DNA of 64,000 nucleotides from Antiquaquibacter soli. GTDB lineage: Bacteria; Actinomycetota; Actinomycetes; Actinomycetales; Microbacteriaceae. The notes beneath the pieces are model-generated. The model saw only the letters and a program-made list of their open reading frames with translations, did no database searches and was not told where the DNA came from. The position numbers were made by a program, and so were the translations under genes. The stretch is taken from NCBI RefSeq assembly GCF_030580675.1, contig NZ_JAUQUB010000001.1, positions 868,001-932,000 of the forward strand, given 5' to 3'. Shown here in pieces: positions 9,296-18,221 of this stretch; the stretch's first letter is position 1, and the number at the start of each line of letters is the position of its first letter.

Positions 9296-10735
9296 ATGCG
9301 CTTTTACGAGACCGCTCCGACGCACGACCTCACCTACTCCGATGTGTTCCTCGTGCCGTCCCGATCGGGCGTCTCGAGCCGACTCGACGTGTCTCTCGCG
9401 CCGGGGGACGGCACGGCGGCGAGCATCCCGATCGTCTCCGCGAACATGAACTCGGTGACCGGTCCCCGGCTCGCTGCCGCCCTCGCCCGTCGCGGTGGGC
9501 TGGGCGTGCTGCCGCAGGATATGCACCCTCAGGACCTCGCGGCAGCGATCCGCTGGGTGAAGGCGCAGCCGGTCGCCTGGGATGCCGCGGTCGACCTGCG
9601 ACCGTCGGACACCGTCGCCACGGCTCTCGCCCAATTGCCGGCTCTCCCCGGCCACGGCCTCGTCGTGCACGACGAGCACGGCGCCTACCTCGGCGCGGTC
9701 GCGGCCGAGCGACTCGCAGCGGCCCTCCCGGATGCGCCGCTCGCCGACCTCCTCACCAACCAGGGCCCCGGCATCGACGTCGACGAGCTCACCGGGCCGC
9801 GCGCCGCTTTCGATCTCATGGTCGCCGCGGGCCTCGAGTTCGCGCCCGTGCTGCACGACGGACGGGTCGTCGGCACCCTGAGCCGCAAGGGCGCGCTCCG
9901 CTCCACGATCTACGCGCCCGCCCTCGACCCCGACGGTCGGCTGCAGGTGGCCGCGGCCGTCGGCATCAACGGCGACGTCGCGGGCAAGGCGAGGGCCCTC
10001 GTCGAGGCCGGGGTCGATGTGCTCGTCATCGACACGGCCCACGGCCACCAGGAGGGGATGATCCGCGCCATCCGTGCCGTCAAGGCGCTCGGTCTCTCCG
10101 TGCCGATCGTGGCCGGAAACATCGTCACCGCGGAGGCGGTCCGCGACCTCGTGGATGCCGGTGCCTCGATCCTCAAGGTCGGCGTCGGCCCCGGTGCCAT
10201 GTGCACCACCCGCATGATGACCGCCGTGGGCCGACCCCAGTTCTCGGCGGTGCTCGAGACGGCGGAAGCCGCGCGGGAGCTCGGCGCCCACGTGTGGGCG
10301 GACGGCGGCGTGCGGTACCCGCGCGACGTCGCCCTCGCTCTGGCGGCGGGTGCGGCATCCGTCATGATCGGCTCGTGGTTCGCCGGGACGATCGAGGCTC
10401 CGGGCACGCTCGCGCGCGACGAAGCCGGCCGTGCCTACAAGGAGAGCTGGGGCATGGCGTCCACGAAGGCCGTGAAGGAGCGGTTCGACCGGCTCGACGC
10501 CTACGAGCTCGCGCGCAAGACGCTCTTCGCGGAGGGCATCTCGAGCTCGAAGATCTACCTCGACCCGCTGCGCCCCTCCCTCGAGGATCTGCTCGACATG
10601 ATCACCTCCGGCGTGCGCAGCTCGTTCACCTACGCCGGTGCCCGGGACCTCGCCGAGTTCCGCGAGCGGGCGCTCGTGGGCATCCAGTCCGCAGCAGGCT
10701 ACGAGGAGGGCAAGGCGCTCCCCGTCAGCTGGTAG
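9296..10735 (+). CDS. guaB1: GuaB1-family IMPDH-related enzyme (probable GMP reductase)
   Basis: A 479-aa TIM-barrel protein of the IMP dehydrogenase/GMP reductase family with a two-CBS insert (about 95-215). The catalytic loop GVGPGAMCTTRMMT places the active-site Cys at 303. Actinobacterial GuaB1 proteins were long labelled IMPDH but the mycobacterial member is a GMP reductase working in purine salvage; this sequence (short N-terminus MRFYETAPTHDLTYSDVFLVP) is of that type. The ATG at 9296 lies 7 nt after TAGCGT (9283-9288), predicting a leaderless mRNA. It is divergent from kgd. Confidence 0.88.
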   Translation: MRFYETAPTHDLTYSDVFLVPSRSGVSSRLDVSLAPGDGTAASIPIVSANMNSVTGPRLAAALARRGGLGVLPQDMHPQDLAAAIRWVKAQPVAWDAAVDLRPSDTVATALAQLPALPGHGLVVHDEHGAYLGAVAAERLAAALPDAPLADLLTNQGPGIDVDELTGPRAAFDLMVAAGLEFAPVLHDGRVVGTLSRKGALRSTIYAPALDPDGRLQVAAAVGINGDVAGKARALVEAGVDVLVIDTAHGHQEGMIRAIRAVKALGLSVPIVAGNIVTAEAVRDLVDAGASILKVGVGPGAMCTTRMMTAVGRPQFSAVLETAEAARELGAHVWADGGVRYPRDVALALAAGAASVMIGSWFAGTIEAPGTLARDEAGRAYKESWGMASTKAVKERFDRLDAYELARKTLFAEGISSSKIYLDPLRPSLEDLLDMITSGVRSSFTYAGARDLAEFRERALVGIQSAAGYEEGKALPVSW

Positions 10736-10775
10736 GTGCCCTCACAGCCCAGACCTGGATAGACTCGACGGACTT

Positions 10776-10826
10776 ATGGACGACCCTCCTTCTAGTACCC
10801 CGGCCGGCGGTGCCACCCATGTCTGA
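10776..10826 (+). CDS. Possible 16-aa leader ORF overlapping the CNNM gene start
   Basis: ATG at 10776, 10 nt after a TAGACT box (10760-10765), opens a 16-codon frame ([16 protein letters not shown]) whose TGA (10824-10826) lies just past the ATG (10819) of the next gene. The overlap could couple initiation of the membrane protein to the short ORF. It may also be chance; no similarity is recognised. Confidence 0.3.
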   Translation: MDDPPSSTPAGGATHV

Positions 10827-12138
10827 GTGGATCATGCTGGCCATCGGAATCGTGCTGACCATCGGCACCGGCTTCTTCGTCGCCTCCGAGTTCGCACTCG
10901 TCAACCTCGATCGGTCTGATCTCGAGGTGCGTCGGGATCGGGGCGAGCGAGGCCTCGGCATGACGATCGGGGCGCTCAAGCACACCTCGACACACCTCTC
11001 GAGCGCGCAGCTCGGCATCACCCTGACGACGCTCCTCACCGGATACACGCTCGAGCCAGCGCTCTCGACGTGGTTCGCGGTGCCCCTCGCGGCACTCGGC
11101 CTGGGGGAGGGCGGGTCGCGCGCCGTCGCGACGATCGTCGCCATCGCCCTCGCGACGCTGCTGTCGATGATCATCGGCGAACTCGTGCCGAAGAACCTGG
11201 CCCTCGCGATCCCGAGGGCGACCGCGAAAGTGGTCATCCCGTTCCAGGTCGCCTTCACGACTGTCTTCCGACCGGCGGTGGCACTCCTCAACAACACCGC
11301 CAACGCGGTCCTGCGCTCCATCGGGATCGAGCCGAAGGAGGAGCTCTCCGGGGCCCGGTCGGCGGAGGAGCTCGCCTCTCTCGTGCGGCGCTCGGCGAGC
11401 GAGGGCAGCCTCGACCGCGACACTGCGACGCTGCTCGCCCGCACCCTCGCGTTCGCCGACCTGACGGCGCAGGATGTCATGACCCCGCGCCCGCGGGTCG
11501 CGAGCGTCGACCGCACCGACTCCGCGCAGGACGTCATCGATCTTGCCCGGCGCACCGGCCTCTCGCGCTTCCCCGTCATCGACGACTCCGTCGACGACGT
11601 CGTCGGCATCGTCCACGTCAAGCAGGCGGTGGCCGTCCCCCGCGAGAAGCGCCCCGAGGTGCCCGCGTCGGCATTGCAGTCGGATGCCCTCCGCGTGCCC
11701 GAGACGATGAAGCTCGACGGCCTCCTCGCCGAGCTGCGCGGCCGCGGCTACCAGATGGCGGTCGTCGTCGACGAGTACGGCGGAACCGCCGGAGTGGCCA
11801 CTCTCGAAGATCTCGTGGAGGAGATCGTCGGCGAGGTGTCGGACGAGCACGACCGCACGAAGGCCGACGTCGTGAGGTCGCGCGACTGGTTCACCTTCCC
11901 GGGGCTCCTGCGTCCCGACGAGTTGCGCGAGCGCACAGACGTCGCCGTGCCCGAGGAGGGGCCCTATGAGACCGTCGCGGGCTGGCTCATGAGCGAGCTC
12001 GGCCGACTGCCGGTGGTCGGCGACACCGTCGAGATCGAGGCCGGCACGTTCCGCATCGAGCGCCTCGACGGCCGCCGCATCGACCGGGTCAGGTTCACGC
12101 CGCGGCCGGTCGAGGCGACCGAGGGAGGTGAGAAGTAA
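10819..12138 (+). CDS. CNNM/CBS-domain membrane protein (hemolysin-C/CorC-like), long form
   Basis: A 439-aa protein with a DUF21/CNNM transmembrane domain (about 1-190; [13 protein letters not shown] motif), two CBS domains (about 205-335; [31 protein letters not shown]) and a C-terminal CorC_HlyC domain (about 350-430). Such proteins act in Mg/Co efflux or divalent-cation homeostasis; the old hemolysin name is misleading. Its TAA shares a base with the ATG of the next gene (TAATG), so the two CNNM paralogues form an operon. The ATG at 10819 gives an immediate first membrane helix. Confidence 0.9.
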   Translation: MSEWIMLAIGIVLTIGTGFFVASEFALVNLDRSDLEVRRDRGERGLGMTIGALKHTSTHLSSAQLGITLTTLLTGYTLEPALSTWFAVPLAALGLGEGGSRAVATIVAIALATLLSMIIGELVPKNLALAIPRATAKVVIPFQVAFTTVFRPAVALLNNTANAVLRSIGIEPKEELSGARSAEELASLVRRSASEGSLDRDTATLLARTLAFADLTAQDVMTPRPRVASVDRTDSAQDVIDLARRTGLSRFPVIDDSVDDVVGIVHVKQAVAVPREKRPEVPASALQSDALRVPETMKLDGLLAELRGRGYQMAVVVDEYGGTAGVATLEDLVEEIVGEVSDEHDRTKADVVRSRDWFTFPGLLRPDELRERTDVAVPEEGPYETVAGWLMSELGRLPVVGDTVEIEAGTFRIERLDGRRIDRVRFTPRPVEATEGGEK

Positions 12139-13175
12139 TGGACTGGTGGGGGATCGCCTGGCTGTTCGTACTGCTCGCCATCAACGCGTTCTTCGTCGGC
12201 GCCGAGTTCGCTGTCATCTCCGCGCGGCGCTCCCAGATCGAGCCGCGTGCCGAGGCCGGCTCCCGCGCCGCCAAGACCGCGCTCTGGGCCATGGAGCACG
12301 CGACACTCATGCTCGCGGCCTGCCAGCTCGGCATCACCGTCTGCTCTCTGCTCATCCTCAACGTCTCCGAACCGGCCATCCACCACCTGCTCGAGTACCC
12401 GCTGGCGCTCACCGGATGGCCCGAGGAGGTCATCGGCACGATCGCGTTCGTCATCGCCCTGCTGCTGGTGTCGTTCCTGCACGTCGTCTTCGGCGAGATG
12501 GTGCCGAAGAACCTGTCGTTCTCGCTCCCGGACCGCGCCGTGCTCATCCTCGCTCCGCCGCTCGTGTTCATCGCGCGGGTCTTCAACCCGATCATCTCGG
12601 CGCTGAACGGCGCCGCCAACGGGATCCTGCGCCTCGTGCGCGTCGAGCCGAAGAGCGAGGCGAACAGCGTGTTCACGCTCGACGAGGTCGCGACGATCGT
12701 GCGCCACTCGACGAGCGAGGGGACGCTGACGGATGCCGGTGGCACGCTCTCCGCCGCGTTCGAGTTCACCTCGAAGAAGGTGCGGGATGTCGCGGTCGGG
12801 ATGGCCTCGCTCGTGACGCTGCCGGAGGACGCCACCCCCGCCGACGTCGAGAAGGCGGTCGCCCAGCGAGGGTTCTCGCGCTACATCCTCGTCGACGAGG
12901 AGGGCGAGCCGACCGGGTACCTTCACCTGAAGGATGTCATCGACCTCGACGAGGACGAGTTCCATGAGCCCGTTCCTCCGAAGCGCATCCGACAGCTCAT
13001 CTCGATCTTCCGCGGCACCGACCTCGAGGACGCGCTCGCGACGATGCGCCGATCCGGGGTGCACGTCGCCCGGGCCTTCGACGAGAACGGCGCGACGAAG
13101 GGCGTGCTCTTCCTCGAGGACATCATCGAGGAGCTCGTCGGCGAGGTCCAGGACGCGACGACGCGGCGGCAGTAG
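12138..13175 (+). CDS. CNNM/CBS-domain membrane protein, short form
   Basis: A 345-aa paralogue of the preceding gene. It has the CNNM membrane domain (GEMVPKNLSFSLP motif) and a CBS pair (about 205-335) ending in LFLEDIIEELVGEV, but no CorC_HlyC domain. Actinobacteria and firmicutes often encode a long-short CNNM pair in one operon, which suggests a heteromer, though that is inference. The gene ends with TAG at 13173-13175, directly abutting the reverse-strand stop of the convergent oxidoreductase gene with no spacer. Confidence 0.88.
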   Translation: MDWWGIAWLFVLLAINAFFVGAEFAVISARRSQIEPRAEAGSRAAKTALWAMEHATLMLAACQLGITVCSLLILNVSEPAIHHLLEYPLALTGWPEEVIGTIAFVIALLLVSFLHVVFGEMVPKNLSFSLPDRAVLILAPPLVFIARVFNPIISALNGAANGILRLVRVEPKSEANSVFTLDEVATIVRHSTSEGTLTDAGGTLSAAFEFTSKKVRDVAVGMASLVTLPEDATPADVEKAVAQRGFSRYILVDEEGEPTGYLHLKDVIDLDEDEFHEPVPPKRIRQLISIFRGTDLEDALATMRRSGVHVARAFDENGATKGVLFLEDIIEELVGEVQDATTRRQ

Positions 13176-14252
13176 CTAGCGGAACTTAGCACGCCAATAC
13201 TGCGGCGGGTAGTAGTCCAGCTGCACCCCGAGCTCGTGCGCGGCCCGCCACGCGAAGTGCGGGTCGCGCATCATCTCACGGCCCATCATCACGGCGTCCG
13301 CGCGCCCTGAGGCGACGATCTCCTCGGCCTGCTGGGCGGTCGTGATGAGGCCCACCGCGCTCACCGGCGCGCTCGAGGCGTCCTTCACGTGCTCCGCGAA
13401 CGGCACCTGGTAGCCAGGGGAGAGCGGGATGCGGGTGCCGGAGACGAGCCCGCCCGTCGAGATGTCGAACAGGTCGGCTCCCGCCTCGGCGGCCCAGCCC
13501 GCGACGACACCGGTCTGCTCTGCGTCCCAGCCGTCCTCGGCCCAGTCGGTGGCCGAGAAGCGGACGAGGATCGGGACCTCGTCGCCCGCCTCGGCGCGAA
13601 CCGCGCGCACGATCTCGAGCAGCAGCCGCGCCCGGTTCTCGAGCGAGCCGCCGTACTGGTCGTCACGCACGTTGGACAGCGGCGACAGGAACTCGTGCAG
13701 GAGGTAGCCGTGCGCGGCGTGGATCTCGAGCAGCTCGAAGCCCGCGTCGAGCGACCGCCGCGCCGCAGCTGCGAAGTCCTCGACGATCCCGGCGAGCTCG
13801 GAGGTCTCGAGCGATCGCGGGGTCGCGTAGTCGCCGAACGCGATCGCCGAGGGCGCGACCGGCTCCCAGCCGCCGTCCTCCACAGGCACGGTCCCTTCGC
13901 GCGGGTCCCAGTGCAGCCACGTCGAGCCCTTGCGGCCGGCGTGCGCGAGCTGGATGCCCGCCACGGCGCCCTGGGACCGGATGAACCGCACGATCCGTGC
14001 CCACGACTCCTGCTGCTCGTCGTTCCAGATGCCGGTGTCCTGGGGTGAGATGCGGCCGACCGGGTTGACCGCGGTCGCCTCCGTCATGACGAGGCCGGCA
14101 CCCCCGAGGGCGAAGCCGCCGAGGTGCACGAGGTGCCAGTCGATCGGCACGCCGTCCTGCTTGTCGACGGAGTACTGGCACAGCGGCGCAACCCACAGCC
14201 GATTGCGGAACGTCGTGCCGCGAATGCTCAGGGGGGTGAACAGTGCGCTCAC
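13176..14252 (-). CDS. namA: Old-yellow-enzyme NADH:flavin oxidoreductase (NamA/YqjM-like)
   Basis: A 358-aa FMN-dependent ene-reductase. The class-defining PLCQYS near the start (YqjM-type Cys that tunes FMN), EIHAAHGYLLHEFLSP and YGGSLENRARLLLEIV are visible. Such enzymes reduce activated C=C bonds of unsaturated aldehydes, ketones and nitro compounds using NADPH; the physiological substrate is unknown. The GTG start overlaps the HAD gene stop as GTGA, so the two are translated together. Confidence 0.9.
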   Translation of the reverse strand: MSALFTPLSIRGTTFRNRLWVAPLCQYSVDKQDGVPIDWHLVHLGGFALGGAGLVMTEATAVNPVGRISPQDTGIWNDEQQESWARIVRFIRSQGAVAGIQLAHAGRKGSTWLHWDPREGTVPVEDGGWEPVAPSAIAFGDYATPRSLETSELAGIVEDFAAAARRSLDAGFELLEIHAAHGYLLHEFLSPLSNVRDDQYGGSLENRARLLLEIVRAVRAEAGDEVPILVRFSATDWAEDGWDAEQTGVVAGWAAEAGADLFDISTGGLVSGTRIPLSPGYQVPFAEHVKDASSAPVSAVGLITTAQQAEEIVASGRADAVMMGREMMRDPHFAWRAAHELGVQLDYYPPQYWRAKFR

Positions 14253-14866
14253 GCAGCGAGCCCCTCGAGGAAGGCCGCGAGTCCCTCCACTCCGGTGAAG
14301 TGGTGCACGGTGACGCCGAGGGCGGCCGCCGCCTCGGTGTTGATCGACTTGTTGTCGATGAAGACCATGTCGGCGAGGGAGATGCCGAGCTCGTCCGCGA
14401 CCTCGCGGTAGATGGCCGGGTCGGGCTTGATGGCGTCCATCTCGGCGCTCACGAAGACCCGCTCGAAGTACTGTCCGAGGGGCGAGAACCGGAACCCGCT
14501 CGCGAAGTCGAATCCGGCGTTGGACAGGATGGCCAGTCGAGTGCCGCCCTCGGAGAGCCGCGCGATGAGTTCGAGCGTTCCCGGCTCGACACTCCACCAG
14601 CTGCGGAAGTCGGCCACCCAGAGCTCGTAGATGCGCGAGGCGCTCCAGGTCGTGCCGGTCTCCTCCGCGATCTGCTTCCAGTATGAGCTCGGGGAGATCG
14701 TGCCCTGGTCGAGCGCGTTGCGGTGGCGCCAGTAGCTCTCCCAGAACGGCTCGGCCTCGACGCCGGCGAGCGCGAGCACGACGTCGCGGTCCGCCTCGCT
14801 GGGGCTGCGAGAGATCACCTCCCCGTAATCGAAGACGACGACACGACCGGGGATGCTGATGCTCAC
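14249..14866 (-). CDS. HAD-superfamily hydrolase (HAD-IA, YihX-like)
   Basis: A 205-aa predicted phosphatase. It has VVFDYGEVI (first HAD motif, here DYG rather than DxDxT), LAILSNAGFDF (second) and the late DMVFIDNKSIN acidic motif. The nucleophilic Asp and the later DN are present; the second Asp of motif I is replaced by Gly as in the YihX-like group, so substrate and even activity type are uncertain. The GTG start is 6 nt from a TAGTTT box (14878-14873, minus strand), and a GGAGGG in the gap could also act as ribosome binding site. Only 22 bp separate it from the divergent nnrD. Confidence 0.85.
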   Translation of the reverse strand: MSISIPGRVVVFDYGEVISRSPSEADRDVVLALAGVEAEPFWESYWRHRNALDQGTISPSSYWKQIAEETGTTWSASRIYELWVADFRSWWSVEPGTLELIARLSEGGTRLAILSNAGFDFASGFRFSPLGQYFERVFVSAEMDAIKPDPAIYREVADELGISLADMVFIDNKSINTEAAAALGVTVHHFTGVEGLAAFLEGLAA

Positions 14867-14872
14867 CCCTCC

Positions 14873-14882
14873 AAACTATCGT
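14873..14882. promoter_or_regulatory. Overlapping back-to-back -10 boxes (bidirectional promoter core)
   Basis: AAACTATCGT reads TATCGT (14877-14882) on the plus strand, 6 nt before nnrD, and TAGTTT (14878-14873) on the minus strand, 6 nt before the HAD gene. The two hexamers share a TA. Both -35 regions must then lie within the opposite coding sequence. Confidence 0.6.
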
Positions 14883-14888
14883 GAGTGC

Positions 14889-15680
14889 ATGACCGACCCG
14901 ACGCCGTGGACGCCCGCCGATGCCGCCCGATGGATCGCGGTGCCCGGCCCGGACGACGACAAGTACTCCCGCGGCGTACTCGGCATCGTGACGGGCTCCG
15001 ACCAGTACCCGGGCGCGGCCGTGCTCGGGGTGGAGGCGGCGTTGCGCACGGGAGTCGGGATGGTCCGTTACCTCGGCCCGAGGCGCGCCACCGATCTCGT
15101 GCTGCACCGCCGACCGGAGGCCGTCGCGTCCGACGGTCGGGTGCAGGCATGGCTTCTCGGTTCGGGCATGGACCCGGTCGATCGGGACACGACCCTCATG
15201 GAGCGAGCCCTCGACCAGGGCCTCCCCGTCGTCCTCGACGGGGGAGCGCTCGACCTCCGTGCCCGGGCGCGCGGCCCGGTGGTGCTCACGCCGCACTACC
15301 GGGAGTTGGCCCGCGTGCTCGGGGCGGACGCGAGCGAGATCGCCTCGGACCCGGCCGGGTGGGCGAGCCGGGCATCCGTCGAGCTGGATGCCACGGTGCT
15401 CCTCAAAGGCCACTCGACCTACGTCGCGGGACCAGGCGTCCTCCTCCGGGTCTCCGCGGCGCCCGCCTGGCTCGCGACGGCGGGGGCGGGGGACGCGCTC
15501 GGCGGCATCCTCGGGGCGCTCGTGGCGACCCACGCGGCAGACCCCGACCTGCCGGCCCTCGCCGCCACAGCAGCCCTCGTTCACGGCCTCGCGGCGGAGC
15601 GGGCGAGCGCCGGCGGTCCGCTCACGATCCTCGACCTGTGCGCGAGCATCCCGGCGGTCATCGCCGAGCTGATCAGCTGA
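14889..15680 (+). CDS. nnrD: ADP-dependent NAD(P)H-hydrate dehydratase
   Basis: A 263-aa ribokinase-fold enzyme that restores NAD(P)H from its damaged hydrate. Motifs include DKYSRGVLGIVTGSDQYPGAA, VVLTPHYRELARVLG and the C-terminal ATAGAGDALGGILGAL (phosphate loop and catalytic Asp). It is the stand-alone D domain, without the NnrE epimerase domain that is fused in many bacteria, so the epimerase must lie elsewhere. Predicted leaderless (TATCGT, 6 nt gap). Its 3' end overlaps the convergent transporter gene by 8 bp. Confidence 0.9.
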   Translation: MTDPTPWTPADAARWIAVPGPDDDKYSRGVLGIVTGSDQYPGAAVLGVEAALRTGVGMVRYLGPRRATDLVLHRRPEAVASDGRVQAWLLGSGMDPVDRDTTLMERALDQGLPVVLDGGALDLRARARGPVVLTPHYRELARVLGADASEIASDPAGWASRASVELDATVLLKGHSTYVAGPGVLLRVSAAPAWLATAGAGDALGGILGALVATHAADPDLPALAATAALVHGLAAERASAGGPLTILDLCASIPAVIAELIS

Positions 15681-16410
15681 GGAAGCGGCTCAAGAACTCG
15701 CGGGTGCGCGGCTCGCGCGGGGCGCCGAAGAGCTGCTCGGGAGGCCCCTGCTCGGCGATGAGACCCTGATCCAGGAAGACGACATGGTCGGCGACGTCGC
15801 GGGCGAACGCCATCTCGTGAGTCGCCATGACGATCGTCGTCCCCTCCGCCTTGAGCTCTCGCACGAGGTCGAGGACTTCGCCGACGAGCTCGGGGTCGAG
15901 GGCGCTCGTGATCTCGTCGAGGAGCAGGAGCTCGGGGTTGGTCGCGATCGCGCGGACGATCGCCGCGCGCTGCTGCTGGCCGCCGGAGAGCCGATCGGGG
16001 AAGGACCGGGCGTGCTCGGCGAGGCCGATGCGCCCGAGCAGGTCGATACCTCGGGCCTCGGCATCCTGCCTCGACTCACGGAACACGTGCCGCGCGGCGA
16101 GAGTGACGTTGTCGAGCACGCTCAGGTGCGGGAACAGGTTGTAGTGCTGGAAGACGACGCCGATGCGTGCGCGCACGGCGTCCGCCGGGACACGGGGGTC
16201 GCTGATGTCCTGCCCCCGCAGGAGGATCTGCCCGTCGTCGATGCGCTCGAGGAGGTTGATCGTGCGCAGGAGCGTCGACTTGCCCGAACCACTCGCCCCG
16301 ATGAGCGCGACGACTTCGTGGGTGCGCACGGTCAGGTCGATGCCGCGCAGCACCTCCCGGTCGCCGAACGACTTGTGGATGCCTTGGAGCTGGAGCACGA
16401 CCTCGCTCAT
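15673..16410 (-). CDS. Amino-acid ABC transporter ATP-binding protein
   Basis: A 245-aa polar-amino-acid-type ATPase (GlnQ/HisP group). Walker A GASGSGKST (about 38-46), Q-loop FQHYNLFPHLSVLDNV, signature LSGGQQQR, Walker B LLLLDEITSALDPE and H-loop MATHEMAFA are complete. It forms an uptake system with the permease and binding protein upstream. ATG overlaps the permease stop as ATGA. Confidence 0.93.
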   Translation of the reverse strand: MSEVVLQLQGIHKSFGDREVLRGIDLTVRTHEVVALIGASGSGKSTLLRTINLLERIDDGQILLRGQDISDPRVPADAVRARIGVVFQHYNLFPHLSVLDNVTLAARHVFRESRQDAEARGIDLLGRIGLAEHARSFPDRLSGGQQQRAAIVRAIATNPELLLLDEITSALDPELVGEVLDLVRELKAEGTTIVMATHEMAFARDVADHVVFLDQGLIAEQGPPEQLFGAPREPRTREFLSRFLS

Positions 16411-17276
16411 ACGATCCCGCCGATCTGCTCCCGGTCGCGCAGCCGCGCGGTGTACCAGTCGGTGAGGCGGATGATCGGGATCGACAGGATCACGAAGAGC
16501 AGGCCCGCCACGACGTAGGGCGTGAAGTTGAAGAACTTCGCCGTCTCGATCTGGGCCGCGCGGACCGCATCCACCGCTCCGAGCACCGAGATCAGGCCCA
16601 CGTCCTTGGTGAGGGCGATGAAGTCGTTCATGAGCGCGGGAGTCACCTTGCGTACCGCCTGCGGCAGGACGATGAGTCTCAGCGTCTTGCCGTGGCTGAG
16701 ACCCAGCGAGCGGGCGGCCAGCCGCTGCGAGGGATGCACCGCCTCGATACCCGCGCGGAACACCTCGGACACGTATGCCGAGTAGGTAAGGATGAGGGCG
16801 ACGGTGCCCAGGACGACCGCGGGGATGCGTGCTTCCCCCGGCCCCTGGAGCCCGGGAACCCCGTACCCGACCAGGTACAGCACGATGATGAGCGGCAGGC
16901 CGCGGAACAGGTCGGTGTACGCCGAGGCGAGGAACCGCAGCGGGAAGAAGATCGGCCCGCGCAAGGTGCGCACGATCGCCAGGATGACACTCAGCACGAG
17001 GACACCGGCGACGGCGAAGCCGAGCACGCGCAGGTTCAGGAGGAAGCCGTCCCACACCCGGGGGAGCGCCGCCCAGAACACCTCGGGGTCGAAGAAGGTC
17101 TGCTGGACCCTCGCCCAGCCCGGGGTGTTGATGATGGTGGCCCACAGCACCACGGCGAGCACGACCGTGGAGGCGGCACTGATCGCGACCGAGCGGATGG
17201 TCTGGCGACGACGGAAGGCCCGGCGGCCGAGCTCGATGGAGCTGGGCTGCCGGGCCGTCTCGTCGGTCGAAGTCAC
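16407..17276 (-). CDS. Amino-acid ABC transporter permease
   Basis: A 289-aa HisM-type permease with about five membrane segments. The three-gene-group signature is present: FRGLPLIIVLYL, then the EAA loop around EVFRAGIEAVHPSQRLAARSLGLS and LPQAVRKVTPALMNDFI. It is a single permease, so a homodimer is expected. The gene is 9 bp downstream of the binding-protein stop and coupled by ATGA to the ATPase gene. Confidence 0.92.
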   Translation of the reverse strand: MTSTDETARQPSSIELGRRAFRRRQTIRSVAISAASTVVLAVVLWATIINTPGWARVQQTFFDPEVFWAALPRVWDGFLLNLRVLGFAVAGVLVLSVILAIVRTLRGPIFFPLRFLASAYTDLFRGLPLIIVLYLVGYGVPGLQGPGEARIPAVVLGTVALILTYSAYVSEVFRAGIEAVHPSQRLAARSLGLSHGKTLRLIVLPQAVRKVTPALMNDFIALTKDVGLISVLGAVDAVRAAQIETAKFFNFTPYVVAGLLFVILSIPIIRLTDWYTARLRDREQIGGIV

Positions 17277-17285
17277 TCCAGAACG

Positions 17286-18122
17286 CTACTGGAGGACGGG
17301 CACCGCGACCGCGTTCGAGAGCCACTCGGCCTCGATGTCCGCGAGAGTGCCGTTGTCGCGCAGCGCGTCGACGGCGTCGGTGACGGCGCCGGTGAGCGGG
17401 CTGTCCTTGGGCAGGACGAGGCCGAACTGGTCGCCCGTGCCGTCCTCGAGCGGGAACTGGCCGATGATGAGGCCGCCCGTGAGCTCGACCCCGGTGAGGT
17501 AGAACGCGGTCGGCAGGTCGACGACGATCGCGTCGACCTGGCCGCTCTCGAGGGCGAGCTTCGCGTCGTCGTTCGTGCTGAACGCCTGCGCTCCGGCGGT
17601 CGGGGCGATGACCGACTCGATGGTGGCAAAGCTCGTGGTGCCGGTCGCGGCGCCGATCAGGAGGCCCTTGAGGTCATCAATCGACGTGGCACCGGCGGCA
17701 GCGGAGCCGTCGACGGTGATGATGGCCTGAGTGGTCTCGTAGTAGGGCGACGAGAAGTCGACATTCGCCTTGCGCTCCTCGGTGATCGAGAACTGCTGCA
17801 GGTTGAAGTCGAAGTCCTTGGGGCCGGGAGCAATGGCCTCGTCGAAGGTCGTGCGGACCCAGACCACGTCCTCGGCCGCGAACCCGAGCTCCTCGGCGAC
17901 GGCGTAGGCCACCGCGGCCTCGAAGCCCTCGCCCGACTCGGGCGCGTCGTCCAGGACCCACGGGTAGTAGGCCGGCTCGCCGGTGCCGATGGTGAGCTTG
18001 CCCTCGGTGACGTAGTCGCTCGCGGGCGTCGAACCGGAGTCGGCGGCGGGGGTGCAGGCGGCGAGGCCGACGACGAGGGCGGCGGCGCCGATCGCGGCCA
18101 GGCCGCGGGTGATCGTGGACAT
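17286..18122 (-). CDS. Amino-acid ABC transporter substrate-binding lipoprotein
   Basis: A 278-aa periplasmic-binding-fold lipoprotein (SBP_bac_3). The lipobox is GLAAC (Cys about 23). The mature part runs KLTIGTGEPAYYPW to FDFNLQQFSITEERKANVDFSSPYYETTQAI, typical of the polar amino acid family; the exact ligand is not predictable. The ATG at 18122 has a GGAGGAG ribosome binding site 8 nt away. First gene of the three-gene uptake operon. Confidence 0.92.
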   Translation of the reverse strand: MSTITRGLAAIGAAALVVGLAACTPAADSGSTPASDYVTEGKLTIGTGEPAYYPWVLDDAPESGEGFEAAVAYAVAEELGFAAEDVVWVRTTFDEAIAPGPKDFDFNLQQFSITEERKANVDFSSPYYETTQAIITVDGSAAAGATSIDDLKGLLIGAATGTTSFATIESVIAPTAGAQAFSTNDDAKLALESGQVDAIVVDLPTAFYLTGVELTGGLIIGQFPLEDGTGDQFGLVLPKDSPLTGAVTDAVDALRDNGTLADIEAEWLSNAVAVPVLQ

Positions 18123-18221
18123 ACGGGTCTCCTCCGAGGGTGCTGTGTGCTCCCATCATCCCAAAGGCGGCGGTGGGCGCGCGAGACGGCGACGAATTGT
18201 TACCGGTTACGCTTGTCAGCC

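Noticed and set aside
10819-13175. Calling the CBS proteins hemolysins
   Set aside because: The domain set is CNNM/CorC, associated with divalent-cation transport; no toxin features are seen.
16692-18221. A long plus-strand frame running into the GT87 gene
   Set aside because: Its first 500 codons are antisense to the amino-acid ABC genes; only the part from 18222 resembles a protein family.
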